From NCBI GenBank assembly GCA_937943625.1, contig CALEAD010000013.1, positions 1-47,622 of the forward strand: DNA of 47,622 nucleotides. Direction: 5' to 3'. Source of the DNA: an uncultured Anaerolineae bacterium (lineage in GTDB: Bacteria > Chloroflexota > Anaerolineae > Promineifilales > Promineifilaceae). Both the position numbers and the translations under genes were made by a program. Of the stretch, positions 17,001 to 25,841 are shown piece by piece (position 1 is the first letter of the stretch; the number at the start of each line of letters is the position of its first letter). The notes under the pieces were generated by a model. That model was not told where the DNA came from. It saw only the letters and a list, made by a program, of their open reading frames with translations, and made no database searches.

Positions 17001-18092
17001 ATTCGCCAGAAACGTCTGCGCAAACGCCCTGAACGTGCCAGCGGCAATTGCAGCGCGCATCTGCCGCATCAGCTCCAGCAAAAAGTGAACGTTATGGGTG
17101 GTCAGCAGCACGTGCGCCAGAATTTCGTTGGCCAGCACCAGGTGGCGCAAATAGGCGCGGCTGAAGTGGCGACAGGTATAGCAAGCACAATCGGAAGCAA
17201 TCGGCTGCGGGTCGCGCATGTATTGGGCGTTGCGCAGGTTCAGCTTGCCGCCTGGCACCATCGCCGTGCTGTGCCGCGCCAGGCGCGTGGGCAGCACGCA
17301 GTCAAAGATGTCTATGCCGCGCAACACGCCATTCACCAGGTCCTCTGGCGCGCCCACGCCCATCAGGTAGCGCGGCTTGTGACGCGGCAAAATAGGGTTC
17401 AGGGTGTCCAATACGGCTGTCATTTCCGCCTTCGTCTCCCCGACCGCCAGCCCGCCAATGGCATAGCCGGGCAAATCCAGCGCCATCATAAAGCGCGCGC
17501 TCTGCTCGCGCAGGTCAGGGAAAATCCCACCCTGCACAATGCCAAACAGGGCCTGGTCGCTGCGCCTTTTCGCCTCCAGGCAGCGCAGCAGCCAGGGGTG
17601 CGTGCGCATCAGGGATTCTTTGATGTATGCATAATCACTGGGCGGGGGGCACTCGTCAAAGGCCATGATGATGTCTGCGCCCAGGTTTTCCTGAATGGCG
17701 ATGCTGCGTTCAGGCGTGAAGCGGTGGCGGCTGCCGTCAATGTGGGACTGAAAGGTAACGCCGTCTGCATCCAGCTTGCGGCTGCGGCTGAGGCTGAAAA
17801 CCTGGAAGCCACCACTATCGGTGAGGATGGGGCCAGGCCACTGCATGAACTGGTGCAGGCCGCCCAGGTCGCGCACCAGCTCGTCGCCGGGGCGCAGGTA
17901 GAGGTGATACGTGTTACTGAGAATGAGGCTGGCACCCATTTCTTGCAAATCGGCAGGGCGCAGCGCCTTGACGGTGGCCTGGGTGCCAACGGGGGCAAAG
18001 ACAGGGGTCTCGATGATGCCGTGTGGAGTGTGGAAACGGCCGTTGCGCGCACCGCTCTCCCCATCTTCACAAACAATTTCAAATTCAAACAT
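16992..18092 (-). CDS. tgt: Queuine/preQ1 tRNA-ribosyltransferase
   Basis: 366 residues. Tgt exchanges the guanine at the wobble position of GUN-anticodon tRNAs for preQ1 (bacterial type). TDSGGFQV with catalytic Asp92, the substrate site VQGGIFPDLR, GGLAVGE, and nucleophile Asp264 in FDCVLPTR are present; the zinc site is Cys-x-Cys-x2-Cys (CACYTC) followed by a distal His. After FDCVLPTR the sequence reads LARHSTAM rather than the ARNG-type of E. coli, a variation outside the catalytic residues. A TATAAT box ends 8 nt before the ATG and there is no Shine-Dalgarno, so the mRNA is probably leaderless. Heads the tgt-uppP-lipoprotein group; no queuosine biosynthesis gene is nearby. Confidence 0.95.
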   Translation of the reverse strand: MFEFEIVCEDGESGARNGRFHTPHGIIETPVFAPVGTQATVKALRPADLQEMGASLILSNTYHLYLRPGDELVRDLGGLHQFMQWPGPILTDSGGFQVFSLSRSRKLDADGVTFQSHIDGSRHRFTPERSIAIQENLGADIIMAFDECPPPSDYAYIKESLMRTHPWLLRCLEAKRRSDQALFGIVQGGIFPDLREQSARFMMALDLPGYAIGGLAVGETKAEMTAVLDTLNPILPRHKPRYLMGVGAPEDLVNGVLRGIDIFDCVLPTRLARHSTAMVPGGKLNLRNAQYMRDPQPIASDCACYTCRHFSRAYLRHLVLANEILAHVLLTTHNVHFLLELMRQMRAAIAAGTFRAFAQTFLANYA

Positions 18093-18100
18093 GGTCAGGA

Positions 18101-18106
18101 ATTATA
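18101..18106 (-). promoter_or_regulatory. -10 box of tgt (leaderless transcript likely)
   Basis: Minus strand GGGTATAATTCC; the box ends 8 nt before the tgt ATG at 18092 and no Shine-Dalgarno fits between. No clear -35. Confidence 0.6.
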
Positions 18107-18126
18107 CCCACTTCCCGCAAACAACG

Positions 18127-18147
18127 AAAAGCGCGCCGAAGCGCGCT
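18127..18147 (-). terminator. Intrinsic terminator with UUCG tetraloop
   Basis: Minus strand AGCGCGC-TTCG-GCGCGCT followed by TTTCGTTG: a 7-bp GC stem, a stable UUCG loop and a short T-run. It lies between the lytic transglycosylase stop (18208) and the tgt promoter, separating the two units. Confidence 0.75.
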
Positions 18148-18207
18148 CGTGCCAGTGACCGATCCATATTTGTGCGGATCATAAAAAGCCACCTGGCCAC
18201 TCTGTTT

Positions 18208-19026
18208 CTATTCCAATCCCAACCGCTGCGCCGCCTGGCGGCACAGGCTGGCGCCGCCCGCCTGCATCCACTGCTGCAGCGCCGGGCTTTCCGTCAGCCC
18301 TGCCTTCGCATCGGCGTAAATGCCCGTGCCCCAGGTGTAATAGCGGCGCGTCTCCGACACCCAGCTATCCCAGGGGCTGAGAGCTGCGCGCGGGCCACCG
18401 TTATAGCCAGCCAGGGCGCGGCCAATGTCGCCCTTGCTCAGGCCCAGCACGTAGTTGAAAAAGCTCATGCCGCGAAAGGCGTTCGTTTCCGGGTCAAACG
18501 CATCTTCGCCCGGCTCAAAGTGAAAGGGCATTACCTGGAAAAGGCCGGTAGCCCCAGCATGGGAGTGGGCGCGGGGATCCCCGCAAGATTCGATCTGCAT
18601 GATGGTGGCCACAATGTCCGGGTCCAGGCCATGTTCTGCAGCCCAGGCCAAAATTTGCGGCTCCCAGTAGCGGACAGGGGCAGCAAAAACGGGGGAAAGC
18701 GTGACAGTGGGAGGCTGCACGACCGTTTGTTGTATAGCAGCCATTTCCGCAGTAACGGCCGTTGGCAACACTCCATTCGCCATCTCCCACGCCACCAGCG
18801 CTTCGCCTGGCTGCGTGCGCGGCGCCAGCGTCGCCCCGCCCAACACAATGATTAATAGCACCACTGCCAGCACCATCATCATGCGCTGGCGCACATCTGC
18901 TGCGATCATGGACTGCACCATCGTTGCGTGGTCGTCTACGGCCACTTCTTCTTCGGCCCAATAAGGGGACTTGCTCAACGGCGTATCAATCACCTGAAAA
19001 GTGATCTGGTATTCATGTAGAGCCAT
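18208..19026 (-). CDS. Membrane-anchored lytic transglycosylase (SLT domain)
   Basis: 272 residues. An unusual N-terminal cytoplasmic part of about 47 residues precedes a single transmembrane helix (about 48-66), so the catalytic part faces outward. The SLT (goose-lysozyme-like) domain spans about 120-260, with catalytic Glu146 in IMQIES, then SHAGATGLFQVMP and ALAGYNGGP. These enzymes cleave the glycan strands of peptidoglycan with 1,6-anhydro ring formation. TGAGGT lies 6 nt before ATG 19026. It follows the proline-tailed membrane protein by 77 nt on the same strand, with a UUCG terminator downstream. The pairing suggests cell-envelope remodelling, but a link to that membrane protein is inference. 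Confidence 0.88.
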   Translation of the reverse strand: MALHEYQITFQVIDTPLSKSPYWAEEEVAVDDHATMVQSMIAADVRQRMMMVLAVVLLIIVLGGATLAPRTQPGEALVAWEMANGVLPTAVTAEMAAIQQTVVQPPTVTLSPVFAAPVRYWEPQILAWAAEHGLDPDIVATIMQIESCGDPRAHSHAGATGLFQVMPFHFEPGEDAFDPETNAFRGMSFFNYVLGLSKGDIGRALAGYNGGPRAALSPWDSWVSETRRYYTWGTGIYADAKAGLTESPALQQWMQAGGASLCRQAAQRLGLE

Positions 19027-19053
19027 AGTTTACCTCAGTTTAGGCTAAAGTGA

Positions 19054-19096
19054 AGATTGGAGATTGACGGATTACACGATCCCTGATCTCCAATCT
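19054..19096. repeat. GGAGATTGG-family inverted repeat
   Basis: AGATTGGAGAT (19054-19064) and its exact complement ATCTCCAATCT (19086-19096). Lies between the transglycosylase start and the stop of the upstream membrane-protein gene, 7 nt from that stop codon. Confidence 0.7.
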
Positions 19097-19103
19097 CCCA
19101 TCG

Positions 19104-19997
19104 CTAATTTTGCCGGGGGCTGGCGTGAACGGCCGTTGGCGTACGCCGAATCTCCCCATTTGGCCGCGGCGGACGCTGGCGCACCCGCGAATTTTGTCGC
19201 TGTGGCATCCCCGGCGTCGTCGGTAGCGGTGCTGGCGGCTCCATTTGCTCATACGGGTCATAAGTAATCAGCGGTTCTGGGGGCGGCGGCGGCGTTTGCC
19301 GCTGCCGATTAATGACCTGACTGATTGGCTGCGCCTGCATGGGCTGCGCTTGCGTTGGCTGTACCCGCACAGGCTGTGGCTGAGCGGCCCGCATCGGCTG
19401 CGGCGGCAGCGCCTGCGCCGCACGCACCGGCATCACTCCGCTCAAAGCCGCCTGCGATGGCTGGGGCCTGGCATTGCCAAAGTCAAAAATGTGGTCACCG
19501 GCAACGGTAAAGGCGCCAATAAACAGAATGCGCGTCAGCCACACCAGCACCGCCACAAAAATTGGCACCGTATTCAGCAGCTCTTCACGCGAAAGCACCT
19601 CATTGCCAAAGCTGTGATTTAGCAACGTCAGCGAAACCGCCCACCAGGTCATGATGGCATTCATGGTCGCGCCCAGCAGCCATGCCCCCATCAAATACCA
19701 AACCTCTTTTGGTTCCTCTGCTCCCCGCTGCGGCGTAAACAGGCGGATCAGACCGGCAAAGTCAATCGAGCAGAACGCAATGGCCAGAATGCTGGCCCAC
19801 TTTAGACCCAAAAACTCAACATCGCCAAGCAGGTCGCGCAGCGCGTATTGGGTCGTATCAAAATTAAACATCTCAAAAGCGGCCAGGGAGATCATTAAAA
19901 TGACGCCCACCATGGCCCGGCGCGGCCCAACACGGCCCAAGGCAGCCAGGCGTGCGCCCAACTGATTCTGCGGTGAGAAGTATTCTTCGTTCCTCAT
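19104..19997 (-). CDS. Four-helix membrane protein with proline/glutamine-rich tail
   Basis: 297 residues; I do not recognise the family. The first 180 residues contain about four hydrophobic segments (near 28-43, 66-84, 102-125 and 143-165). From about 178 to the end the chain is low-complexity, dominated by Pro, Gln, Ala and Arg (QPMRAAQPQPVRVQPTQ, a PPPPPEP stretch), probably a disordered tail. AGAGGAG lies 8 nt before ATG 19997. It is upstream of, and probably co-transcribed with, the lytic transglycosylase. The tail could be a scaffold for envelope proteins, but nothing in the sequence shows this. Confidence 0.75.
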   Translation of the reverse strand: MRNEEYFSPQNQLGARLAALGRVGPRRAMVGVILMISLAAFEMFNFDTTQYALRDLLGDVEFLGLKWASILAIAFCSIDFAGLIRLFTPQRGAEEPKEVWYLMGAWLLGATMNAIMTWWAVSLTLLNHSFGNEVLSREELLNTVPIFVAVLVWLTRILFIGAFTVAGDHIFDFGNARPQPSQAALSGVMPVRAAQALPPQPMRAAQPQPVRVQPTQAQPMQAQPISQVINRQRQTPPPPPEPLITYDPYEQMEPPAPLPTTPGMPQRQNSRVRQRPPRPNGEIRRTPTAVHASPRQN

Positions 19998-20368
19998 CTT
20001 GACATCTCCTCTTGCTTTGGCCCACAGGCTGGCGCCAGAAACAGGTGCAGCGGCGTCAGGAAATGGGCGTCTTAAAATAGTGCGTGGTAAATCAGGGTGT
20101 GGTTAAGTGGGCGTACCGCGTTGAAACGACTCTGGGCAGTTATGGGCGAATTTGCTAGAATAGTAAAACATATGTTCTGAATTTTCTTTCGCTATTGCCG
20201 TGCATCCAAAAAAAAGAAGAAGAACGTTTGTTCTACAAAATAATAGCCCTGACGTTCTAATAAGTCAAGAATTGGCTAAAATTTGTGTCATTAGTTGTCA
20301 CACAGGGCAAGTAGCAAGCAGCGGCAGCCAATAGCAAGAGGTAAAACAAAATCAGGTATAATCCCAGC
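19998..20368. other. Divergent intergenic region, AT-rich
   Basis: 371 nt between divergent genes, with no gene in it. AT-rich in the middle. Contains the palindromic AACATATGTT (around 20169), an AGAAC-N4-GTTCT palindrome (20221-20234) and, at the right end, the -10 box of the DHH-CBS gene. Promoters for the minus-strand membrane protein are not obvious. Confidence 0.6.
20357..20362 (+). promoter_or_regulatory. -10 box of the DHH-CBS-PAP gene (leaderless transcript likely)
   Basis: TATAAT ends 6 nt before ATG 20369, putting the expected transcription start on the A of the start codon. No Shine-Dalgarno; no good -35. Confidence 0.65.
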
Positions 20369-23002
20369 ATGCTCCTCATTCTCACGCACGAAAATGGCGA
20401 TTTTGACGCTGTTGCTTCGCAACTGGCGGCGCACAAGCTGTATCCCCAGGGTGTGCCGCTGCTGCCGCGCCGCGTCAATCGCAACGTGCAGCAGTTTCTC
20501 AATCTTTACTGGAGCGCACTGCCCTTTATTCACCCGGAAGATTGGCGCAAAGTGCGCGTGGATGAGCTGATTTTGGTAGATACGCAAACGCCGCTCAGCG
20601 TGCGCGGTGTCGTCAAACATCCCCAGGTACGTGTGTTTGACCACCACACGGCTTATGCGCCAAAGGAGGAGTGGCGCTGCCAGATTGAAGAGGTGGGCGC
20701 TACAACCACGCTGCTGGTTGAGCATCTACAAGCGGCCGGTCTTGCGCTATCCCCAGAGGAAGTGACGCTGCTGCTGTTAGGTATTTACGAGGATACGGGT
20801 ACGCTGACTTATGACACGACAACGGCGCGAGACGCGCGCGCCGCAGCCTGGCTGCTGGAACAGGGAGCGATGCTGCACGTGGCGCGCCGCTTTCTGAACA
20901 TTCCTCTCACGCCGGAACAGCAGCAGCTTTATGACCAACTTCTCGGCGCGGCACGCTGGGTTTCTGTGCGCGGGCGGCAGGTGGTCATTGCTGCCGCGCA
21001 GGCGCCAGAGGGGTTTGGCGATGAGATTTCTTCGATTGCCCACCGCCTGCGCGATGCGCTGCAACCGGCGGCGCTGTTTGTGCTGGTGCAGCTTGGGCAG
21101 GATGTGCAAATTGTGGCGCGCAGCAGTGAGGAGTACGTGGATGTGGCGCAGGTAACGGCCGTTCTTGGCGGCGGTGGGCATAGTCGTGCTGCCGCCGCGC
21201 TCGTTCCCAGGCAGAGCTTGCTGGCGGTACAGCAGCAAGTCATGGCGCTGCTGCCCACCGCCGTGCAGCCGCAGGCGCGGGTGGCGCAAATTATGTCCCA
21301 TGGGGTGCAGGCGCTAACGGCCGATATGAGTGTGGCTGAAGCGGCCGTGCTGATGCAGCGCTTTGGCTACGAGGGCTACCCGGTGCTAGACGAAAAAGGG
21401 GAGCGGCTGGTGGGGCTGCTCACGCGCCGCGCCGTAGACCGCGCCATTAACCACGACCTGGCGCGCTTTCCCGTGGGCCGCGTGATGAAAGCGGGCAGCA
21501 TCACCGTCCGTCCCAGCGACTCGATTGAGCGCGTGCAGGAATTGATGCTGAACGAGGGCTGGGGCCAGATCCCTGTAATAGCTGATCACGCCGACGCGAA
21601 CAAGCCAACGCAACTTATTGGCATTGTCACGCGCACCGACTTGCTCAATCACCTGTTTCAGCCTGCACCACAAACGGCCGTTGCCCACATGCGCGATCTG
21701 TTAGCGGAAAAGCTGCCCCCGGCCATGTGGCGCATGGTGCTCGCCGTCAGCGCCGTAGCCGAACGCCTGCGCAGGCCGCTCTATTTTGTCGGCGGTCTGG
21801 TGCGCGACCTGCTGCTTGGGCTGCCTGCAAAGGACCTGGACATGGTGGTCGAAGGGGACGCCATCGAACTGGCAACCCAGCTTCAGGCGCAGTATGGCGG
21901 GCAGGTACACACACATCGCCGCTTTGGCACCGCCAAATGGTTCACCACGCCGGAAATCTGGCAGGCGGTGCTGGGTGAGGAGGTGTTGAACGACGTAGGT
22001 GAACTACCGGCAACAATTGATTTTGTCACGGCGCGCACCGAGTTTTACCGCCGGCCATCGGCGCTGCCAGAAATAGAGCGTGGCTCCATCAAGCTCGACC
22101 TGCACCGGCGTGATTTCACCATCAATACCCTGGCTGTGCGCCTGGATGGTGCACACCTGGGAGAGTTGCTGGATTTTTATGGCGGGCAGCGCGACTTGCA
22201 GCAAAAGCTCATCCGCGTGCTGCACAGCATTAGCTTTGTAGATGACCCCACGCGCATGTTGCGCGCGGCACGCCTGGAGCAGCGGCTGGGCTTTACCATC
22301 GAGCCGCGCACGGCCGAATTGCTGGTAGATGCGCTGCCCATGCTGGACCGCGTGACCGGCGACCGCATTCGCCACGAGCTGGAACTGGCTCTACGTGAGG
22401 CGCAGCCGGCGCGGGTGCTGGCGCGGTTGGATGAGCTGGGGGTGCTGGCGCAACTTTCGCCGCAGTTGAGATGGCTGCCAGAAACGGCCGTTTCCTTTGA
22501 CCGCCTGGCGGAGCTGCTGGCAAACAATTCGTGGCGCGCCGCCCTGCGCGGCGAAACGCCCGCCTTTGCCTACTTTGCCCTATGGATGGTGACACTGCCC
22601 CAGGCTGTGCAGGAAGGGATGATGCGCCGCCTGCGCGTGCGCAAGAGCACGCGCGACGACGTAGCGGCTGCCAACCGGTTGGTGGCGCTGCTGCAAACGG
22701 TCAACGGCCGTATTTCCCCAGGGGAGGGTGAGCGTATGTTGCGGCTGTTTCCGCCGCGCGTGCTGCTGGTGGGGCGCGCCGCCTGCGCCCCAGGCCCGGC
22801 CGCCGAGTTACTGGAACGGTACTATCACGAATGGCGGCACGTGCGAACGGCCGTGAACGGGGACGATCTGCGCGCCATGGGCTACAAGCCCGGCCCCCAC
22901 TTTGCCCGCTGGCTAGATGCACTGCTGGCAGCACGCCTAAACGGCCAGGTCAGCAGCCGCGAGGAGGAGCTGGCGCTGCTGCAAACTATCTTAGAAGAAT
23001 GA
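20369..23002 (+). CDS. DHH phosphoesterase - 2xCBS - poly(A) polymerase/tRNA nucleotidyltransferase fusion
   Basis: 877 residues in four blocks. (1) DHH phosphoesterase (1-180): ENGDFDA motif, VDTQTP at 70-75 and the Asp91-His-His triad. (2) DHHA1 (about 185-300) with GGGGH at 267-271. (3) Two CBS repeats (about 305-365 and 370-430), which usually bind adenosine nucleotides. (4) Class II tRNA nucleotidyltransferase/poly(A) polymerase (about 455-877): GGLVRD at 475-480, DLD (489-491) for the two metal-binding Asp residues, and RRDFTINTLAV. Proteins of this layout are known from deep-branching bacteria and are usually A-adding enzymes for the tRNA CCA end; the DHH part may act as a nuclease or phosphatase. 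The stop TGA lies in a TGACCGC repeat word. It is probably leaderless. Alone on its strand here. Confidence 0.92.
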   Translation: MLLILTHENGDFDAVASQLAAHKLYPQGVPLLPRRVNRNVQQFLNLYWSALPFIHPEDWRKVRVDELILVDTQTPLSVRGVVKHPQVRVFDHHTAYAPKEEWRCQIEEVGATTTLLVEHLQAAGLALSPEEVTLLLLGIYEDTGTLTYDTTTARDARAAAWLLEQGAMLHVARRFLNIPLTPEQQQLYDQLLGAARWVSVRGRQVVIAAAQAPEGFGDEISSIAHRLRDALQPAALFVLVQLGQDVQIVARSSEEYVDVAQVTAVLGGGGHSRAAAALVPRQSLLAVQQQVMALLPTAVQPQARVAQIMSHGVQALTADMSVAEAAVLMQRFGYEGYPVLDEKGERLVGLLTRRAVDRAINHDLARFPVGRVMKAGSITVRPSDSIERVQELMLNEGWGQIPVIADHADANKPTQLIGIVTRTDLLNHLFQPAPQTAVAHMRDLLAEKLPPAMWRMVLAVSAVAERLRRPLYFVGGLVRDLLLGLPAKDLDMVVEGDAIELATQLQAQYGGQVHTHRRFGTAKWFTTPEIWQAVLGEEVLNDVGELPATIDFVTARTEFYRRPSALPEIERGSIKLDLHRRDFTINTLAVRLDGAHLGELLDFYGGQRDLQQKLIRVLHSISFVDDPTRMLRAARLEQRLGFTIEPRTAELLVDALPMLDRVTGDRIRHELELALREAQPARVLARLDELGVLAQLSPQLRWLPETAVSFDRLAELLANNSWRAALRGETPAFAYFALWMVTLPQAVQEGMMRRLRVRKSTRDDVAAANRLVALLQTVNGRISPGEGERMLRLFPPRVLLVGRAACAPGPAAELLERYYHEWRHVRTAVNGDDLRAMGYKPGPHFARWLDALLAARLNGQVSSREEELALLQTILEE

Positions 23003-23036
23003 CCGCAGCCCCCCCGACGGCCAGACCGCCCACCAC

Positions 23037-23061
23037 TGGCAAAATCGCGGTCGGCGGTCAA
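23037..23061. repeat. TGACCGC-family repeat, exact inverted copy of 9427-9451
   Basis: 25 of 25 nt identical to 9427-9451 in the opposite orientation. Another family word (TGACCGCAGCC) lies at the stop codon just upstream (23000-23010). Confidence 0.8.
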
Positions 23062-23121
23062 CTTTCTGAACACATCCCCCCAACGGCAGCGCGTTATGGC
23101 CCGCGCCCAATTCCCGCCCCG

Positions 23122-25767
23122 CTAATTTTCCACCAGCCACGCCGGCTGGCTGCCGGGGCTGACCAGTTCCCGCGTCATGCCGCTTTCTACCTCTAGCAGC
23201 CAGACCGTTGGTTTTGCCAGCGGCGTCTCCAGGTCATAGCGGTGATAGAGCAGGTAACGGCCGTCTGGCGACCAGCTCACCCCCTGGTGCAGCAGGCTAT
23301 TTGTTTGCGTCAGCGCGCGCGCTTCGCTGCCGTCGGCGCGCATCAGCCAGAGCTGATTGCCACGCTCCGGTTGCCCATTGCTAAAAATGCGGCGCACAAA
23401 CGCCACCCATTGTCCATCCGGCGACCAGGCGGGCCAGCTATCGCTGACTGTCTCAGCCTGGCTGATATCGGACAACTGCGCTGTGGCCACGTCAAAGCGC
23501 AGCAGATGGGTCAGCGCCTGTGCCCCCTCGCGCAGCGTGGCGCGGTTAATGTCGGTCAGCAACAGGGAACGGCCGTCTGGCGCCCAGACGACGGACATGC
23601 TGGTGAGGGTGGGGAATTCATGGCTACGGCCGTCTGTCAGGTTGTATAGCTGAATTTTGGTGGGCATGGCCGGGGCAATGTAGCTGAGCCATTGGCCATC
23701 TGGCGACCAGGCAGGGCTAAAACCGGGCAGGTTGGCATCCTGAAAGAGGGGGGCGGTTTCGCCGCTGGCCATATCCAGCCACCAGAGCGTGGTTGTGCCG
23801 GCCACATTGTCTGGCGAGGTGTCCAGCCGTTCGTACACCAGGCGCGTGCCATCTGGGGCAAAGGTGGCGTTGCGGCAACCAGCTTCGGCGCACGCCAGCA
23901 GCAATTCGTGACGGCCGTTTGCCTGCCACAGCCACAAATCACTCCCCCGGTCAGCACGCAGGGCGGCATAGACAACGGTACGGCCGTCCGGTGACACAGT
24001 AAAGTTCCAGATACCATAGGGCGCTTGCGTCAACATCACCGGCGCTTCCCCCGCGCCAGCGGCAGACACGCTGTGCAGTTGGTACATGCCCAGGTCGTCC
24101 AGCACCACGTACAGCACCCGCGCCGTCTGCAGGGAAAAGGCAGAGAGCGGTTTGGCCGATTTGAGGCTGGCGCGCGGGGGGGTTGAGGCGGCAACGGCCG
24201 TTTCCACACGACTTTGCGTCAGGTACCCCGCACCGCTGACCCCATTCCACGTCAGCCCCAGCCCCAATGCCAGCACAATCAGGGCGCTGAGCAGGGCAAT
24301 GGTGGGCGCGTGTCGTTCTATGCGGCCAAAGCGCGCCAAAAGCTGGCGACCCTGCACCATCGTCAGCCCAATGGCAATCAACACTGCGGCCAGCCCCAGG
24401 CTAAAGCTAACAATGAGCGATAGCCCCAGCGCCAGGCGATTCAGCGCCACTGCTACCAGCAAAATGGCAATCGCGTCTGGGCAGGGAACCAGCCCACCGC
24501 TGATACCTAACCCCACCAGCGCGCGCCAGCACACCGTAGCGTCATCCGCCCGCAACGCCGCGTCGAACGGCCGTGTGGCAATTTCGGCGCCAATGGGAAT
24601 GCGCTGACGCACCGGAGAGCGGGGGAATTGAGAGGTAGGGGGTGGCGATTTGGGATTGGGAATTGGCGCCTGGAGATTGAGGCGTGCTTCACGCTGCCGT
24701 TTTTGCTGCACGCCGCGCCAGCCGCGCCAGCGTTGCCACAGCAGCATTGCGCCCATGGCCGTAATCAGCAGCCCAGAAGCCACCTCCAGCACAGGAAAGA
24801 GCGCCGTTGGCACCAGGTAACGCGAGGCCAGCAGGGTAATCAGCCCGACTGCCAACACGGAGCCGGTGTGCGTCAGGGTGACCACACCGCCCAGCGCCGC
24901 TGCATGCCGCGCTGTGCCGCGCGCACCCACCAGATAGGCAGCCACCAGCGCCTTGCCATGCCCTGGGGTGAGGGCGTGCATACCGCCCAACAGCAGCGCC
25001 AGCCCCAGCGCCGACAGCAAGAAGAGGGGCGTTAGCTGCGAGTTACGCAGCAGGCCGGTCAGGCGAGCGTAGGGACGCGTGTCTTGCGGCGGCGCGCTGC
25101 CGGGCGGGGGCGGCATGTCCGCGGGCACGCCTTCGGGCACAGAGTCACCAACAACCGCTGCGCCGGGGGCCAGGGCCGGCGTGCCACTGTCCCAGTAGCG
25201 CAGGGGCAATGGGTTCTGGTCAGGCAAGGATAGCATGAGGGTGAGACGGCCGTTTTCCTGCTGCGGCCGCACAAATGACACCCCCTCTGTGCCATAAACG
25301 TAAAACCAGTTGATGCTTATCGCCTCGGCGTAGGGGTTGTAAAAAGAGAAGTCTGGGACGACGGGGGGGAAATCGGCGCACAGTTCGGCCGTGATCACGG
25401 CGTCGCCCAGCTCAAATTCGCGCAAACTAGCGGGCCAGGCAACGGCCGTTAGCTGCCAGTTAAGCGCCACGCCCCCTGAGGCACTTTGCCAGTTGGCCAG
25501 CAGCGGCGCCAGCCATAGGGCCGCCTCCTCTGCGCTGACGGCGTTGTCCCCATTGTCGTCTGCTTCGTACCAGGTAGAGGCTGCCAGCAGCGGCCCAGGA
25601 GAGAGGGTGTAGGTCAACGATACGGCCGTTGGCGTCAGGCGCAGGGTATATGTCTGCGTGTACATATCGGCCGGGTGCGCAACAGCCACAGGCGGACGCA
25701 GCCAAAACAGCAGCAAAAACAGCAGCAGCCAGACGGTGCGCTTGCGCAAAAACGAAAATGGGATCAT
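23122..25767 (-). CDS. NicO/RcnA-type metal transporter fused to a TolB-like beta-propeller
   Basis: 881 residues. Residues 1-30 form a signal peptide. The next 210 residues are extracytoplasmic and include a perfect EF-hand-like loop, DDNGDNAVSAEE (70-81). A NicO-type membrane domain (about 245-510) follows, with the signature HALTPGHGKALVAAYLVG (His264, His270), VTLTHTGSV and a second half containing GLVPCPDA (426-432). Between its halves lies a Pro/Ser-rich loop (about 360-390). From about 540 to 881 there are six or so PD40/TolB-type blades (FTVSPDGRTVVYAA, WSPDGQWLSYIA, WSPDGRYLLYHR). The NicO family exports or imports Ni2+/Co2+; the propeller would sit outside. No Shine-Dalgarno is seen before ATG 25767. 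No nickel enzyme genes are nearby. Confidence 0.88.
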   Translation of the reverse strand: MIPFSFLRKRTVWLLLFLLLFWLRPPVAVAHPADMYTQTYTLRLTPTAVSLTYTLSPGPLLAASTWYEADDNGDNAVSAEEAALWLAPLLANWQSASGGVALNWQLTAVAWPASLREFELGDAVITAELCADFPPVVPDFSFYNPYAEAISINWFYVYGTEGVSFVRPQQENGRLTLMLSLPDQNPLPLRYWDSGTPALAPGAAVVGDSVPEGVPADMPPPPGSAPPQDTRPYARLTGLLRNSQLTPLFLLSALGLALLLGGMHALTPGHGKALVAAYLVGARGTARHAAALGGVVTLTHTGSVLAVGLITLLASRYLVPTALFPVLEVASGLLITAMGAMLLWQRWRGWRGVQQKRQREARLNLQAPIPNPKSPPPTSQFPRSPVRQRIPIGAEIATRPFDAALRADDATVCWRALVGLGISGGLVPCPDAIAILLVAVALNRLALGLSLIVSFSLGLAAVLIAIGLTMVQGRQLLARFGRIERHAPTIALLSALIVLALGLGLTWNGVSGAGYLTQSRVETAVAASTPPRASLKSAKPLSAFSLQTARVLYVVLDDLGMYQLHSVSAAGAGEAPVMLTQAPYGIWNFTVSPDGRTVVYAALRADRGSDLWLWQANGRHELLLACAEAGCRNATFAPDGTRLVYERLDTSPDNVAGTTTLWWLDMASGETAPLFQDANLPGFSPAWSPDGQWLSYIAPAMPTKIQLYNLTDGRSHEFPTLTSMSVVWAPDGRSLLLTDINRATLREGAQALTHLLRFDVATAQLSDISQAETVSDSWPAWSPDGQWVAFVRRIFSNGQPERGNQLWLMRADGSEARALTQTNSLLHQGVSWSPDGRYLLYHRYDLETPLAKPTVWLLEVESGMTRELVSPGSQPAWLVEN

Positions 25768-25807
25768 AAAATGGTCAGACGCGCGGCGCGCAAAGGAACA
25801 GGTGCGC

Positions 25808-25841
25808 TCATTCTTTCACGTGTCCCGCCTCACGCTTCACA
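25808..25841. repeat. GTGAAGCGTGA-family repeat encoding the end of the MscS gene
   Basis: Minus strand GTGAAGCGTGAGGCGGGACACGTGAAAGAATGA-like string (split here for length: GTGAAGCGTGAGGCG, then GGACACGTGAAAGAATGA). It encodes the last residues VKREAGHVKE and the stop codon. Confidence 0.65.

Noticed and set aside
16959..18158. Plus-strand 399-codon frame over tgt
   Set aside because: Antisense to a complete tgt with all catalytic and zinc residues.
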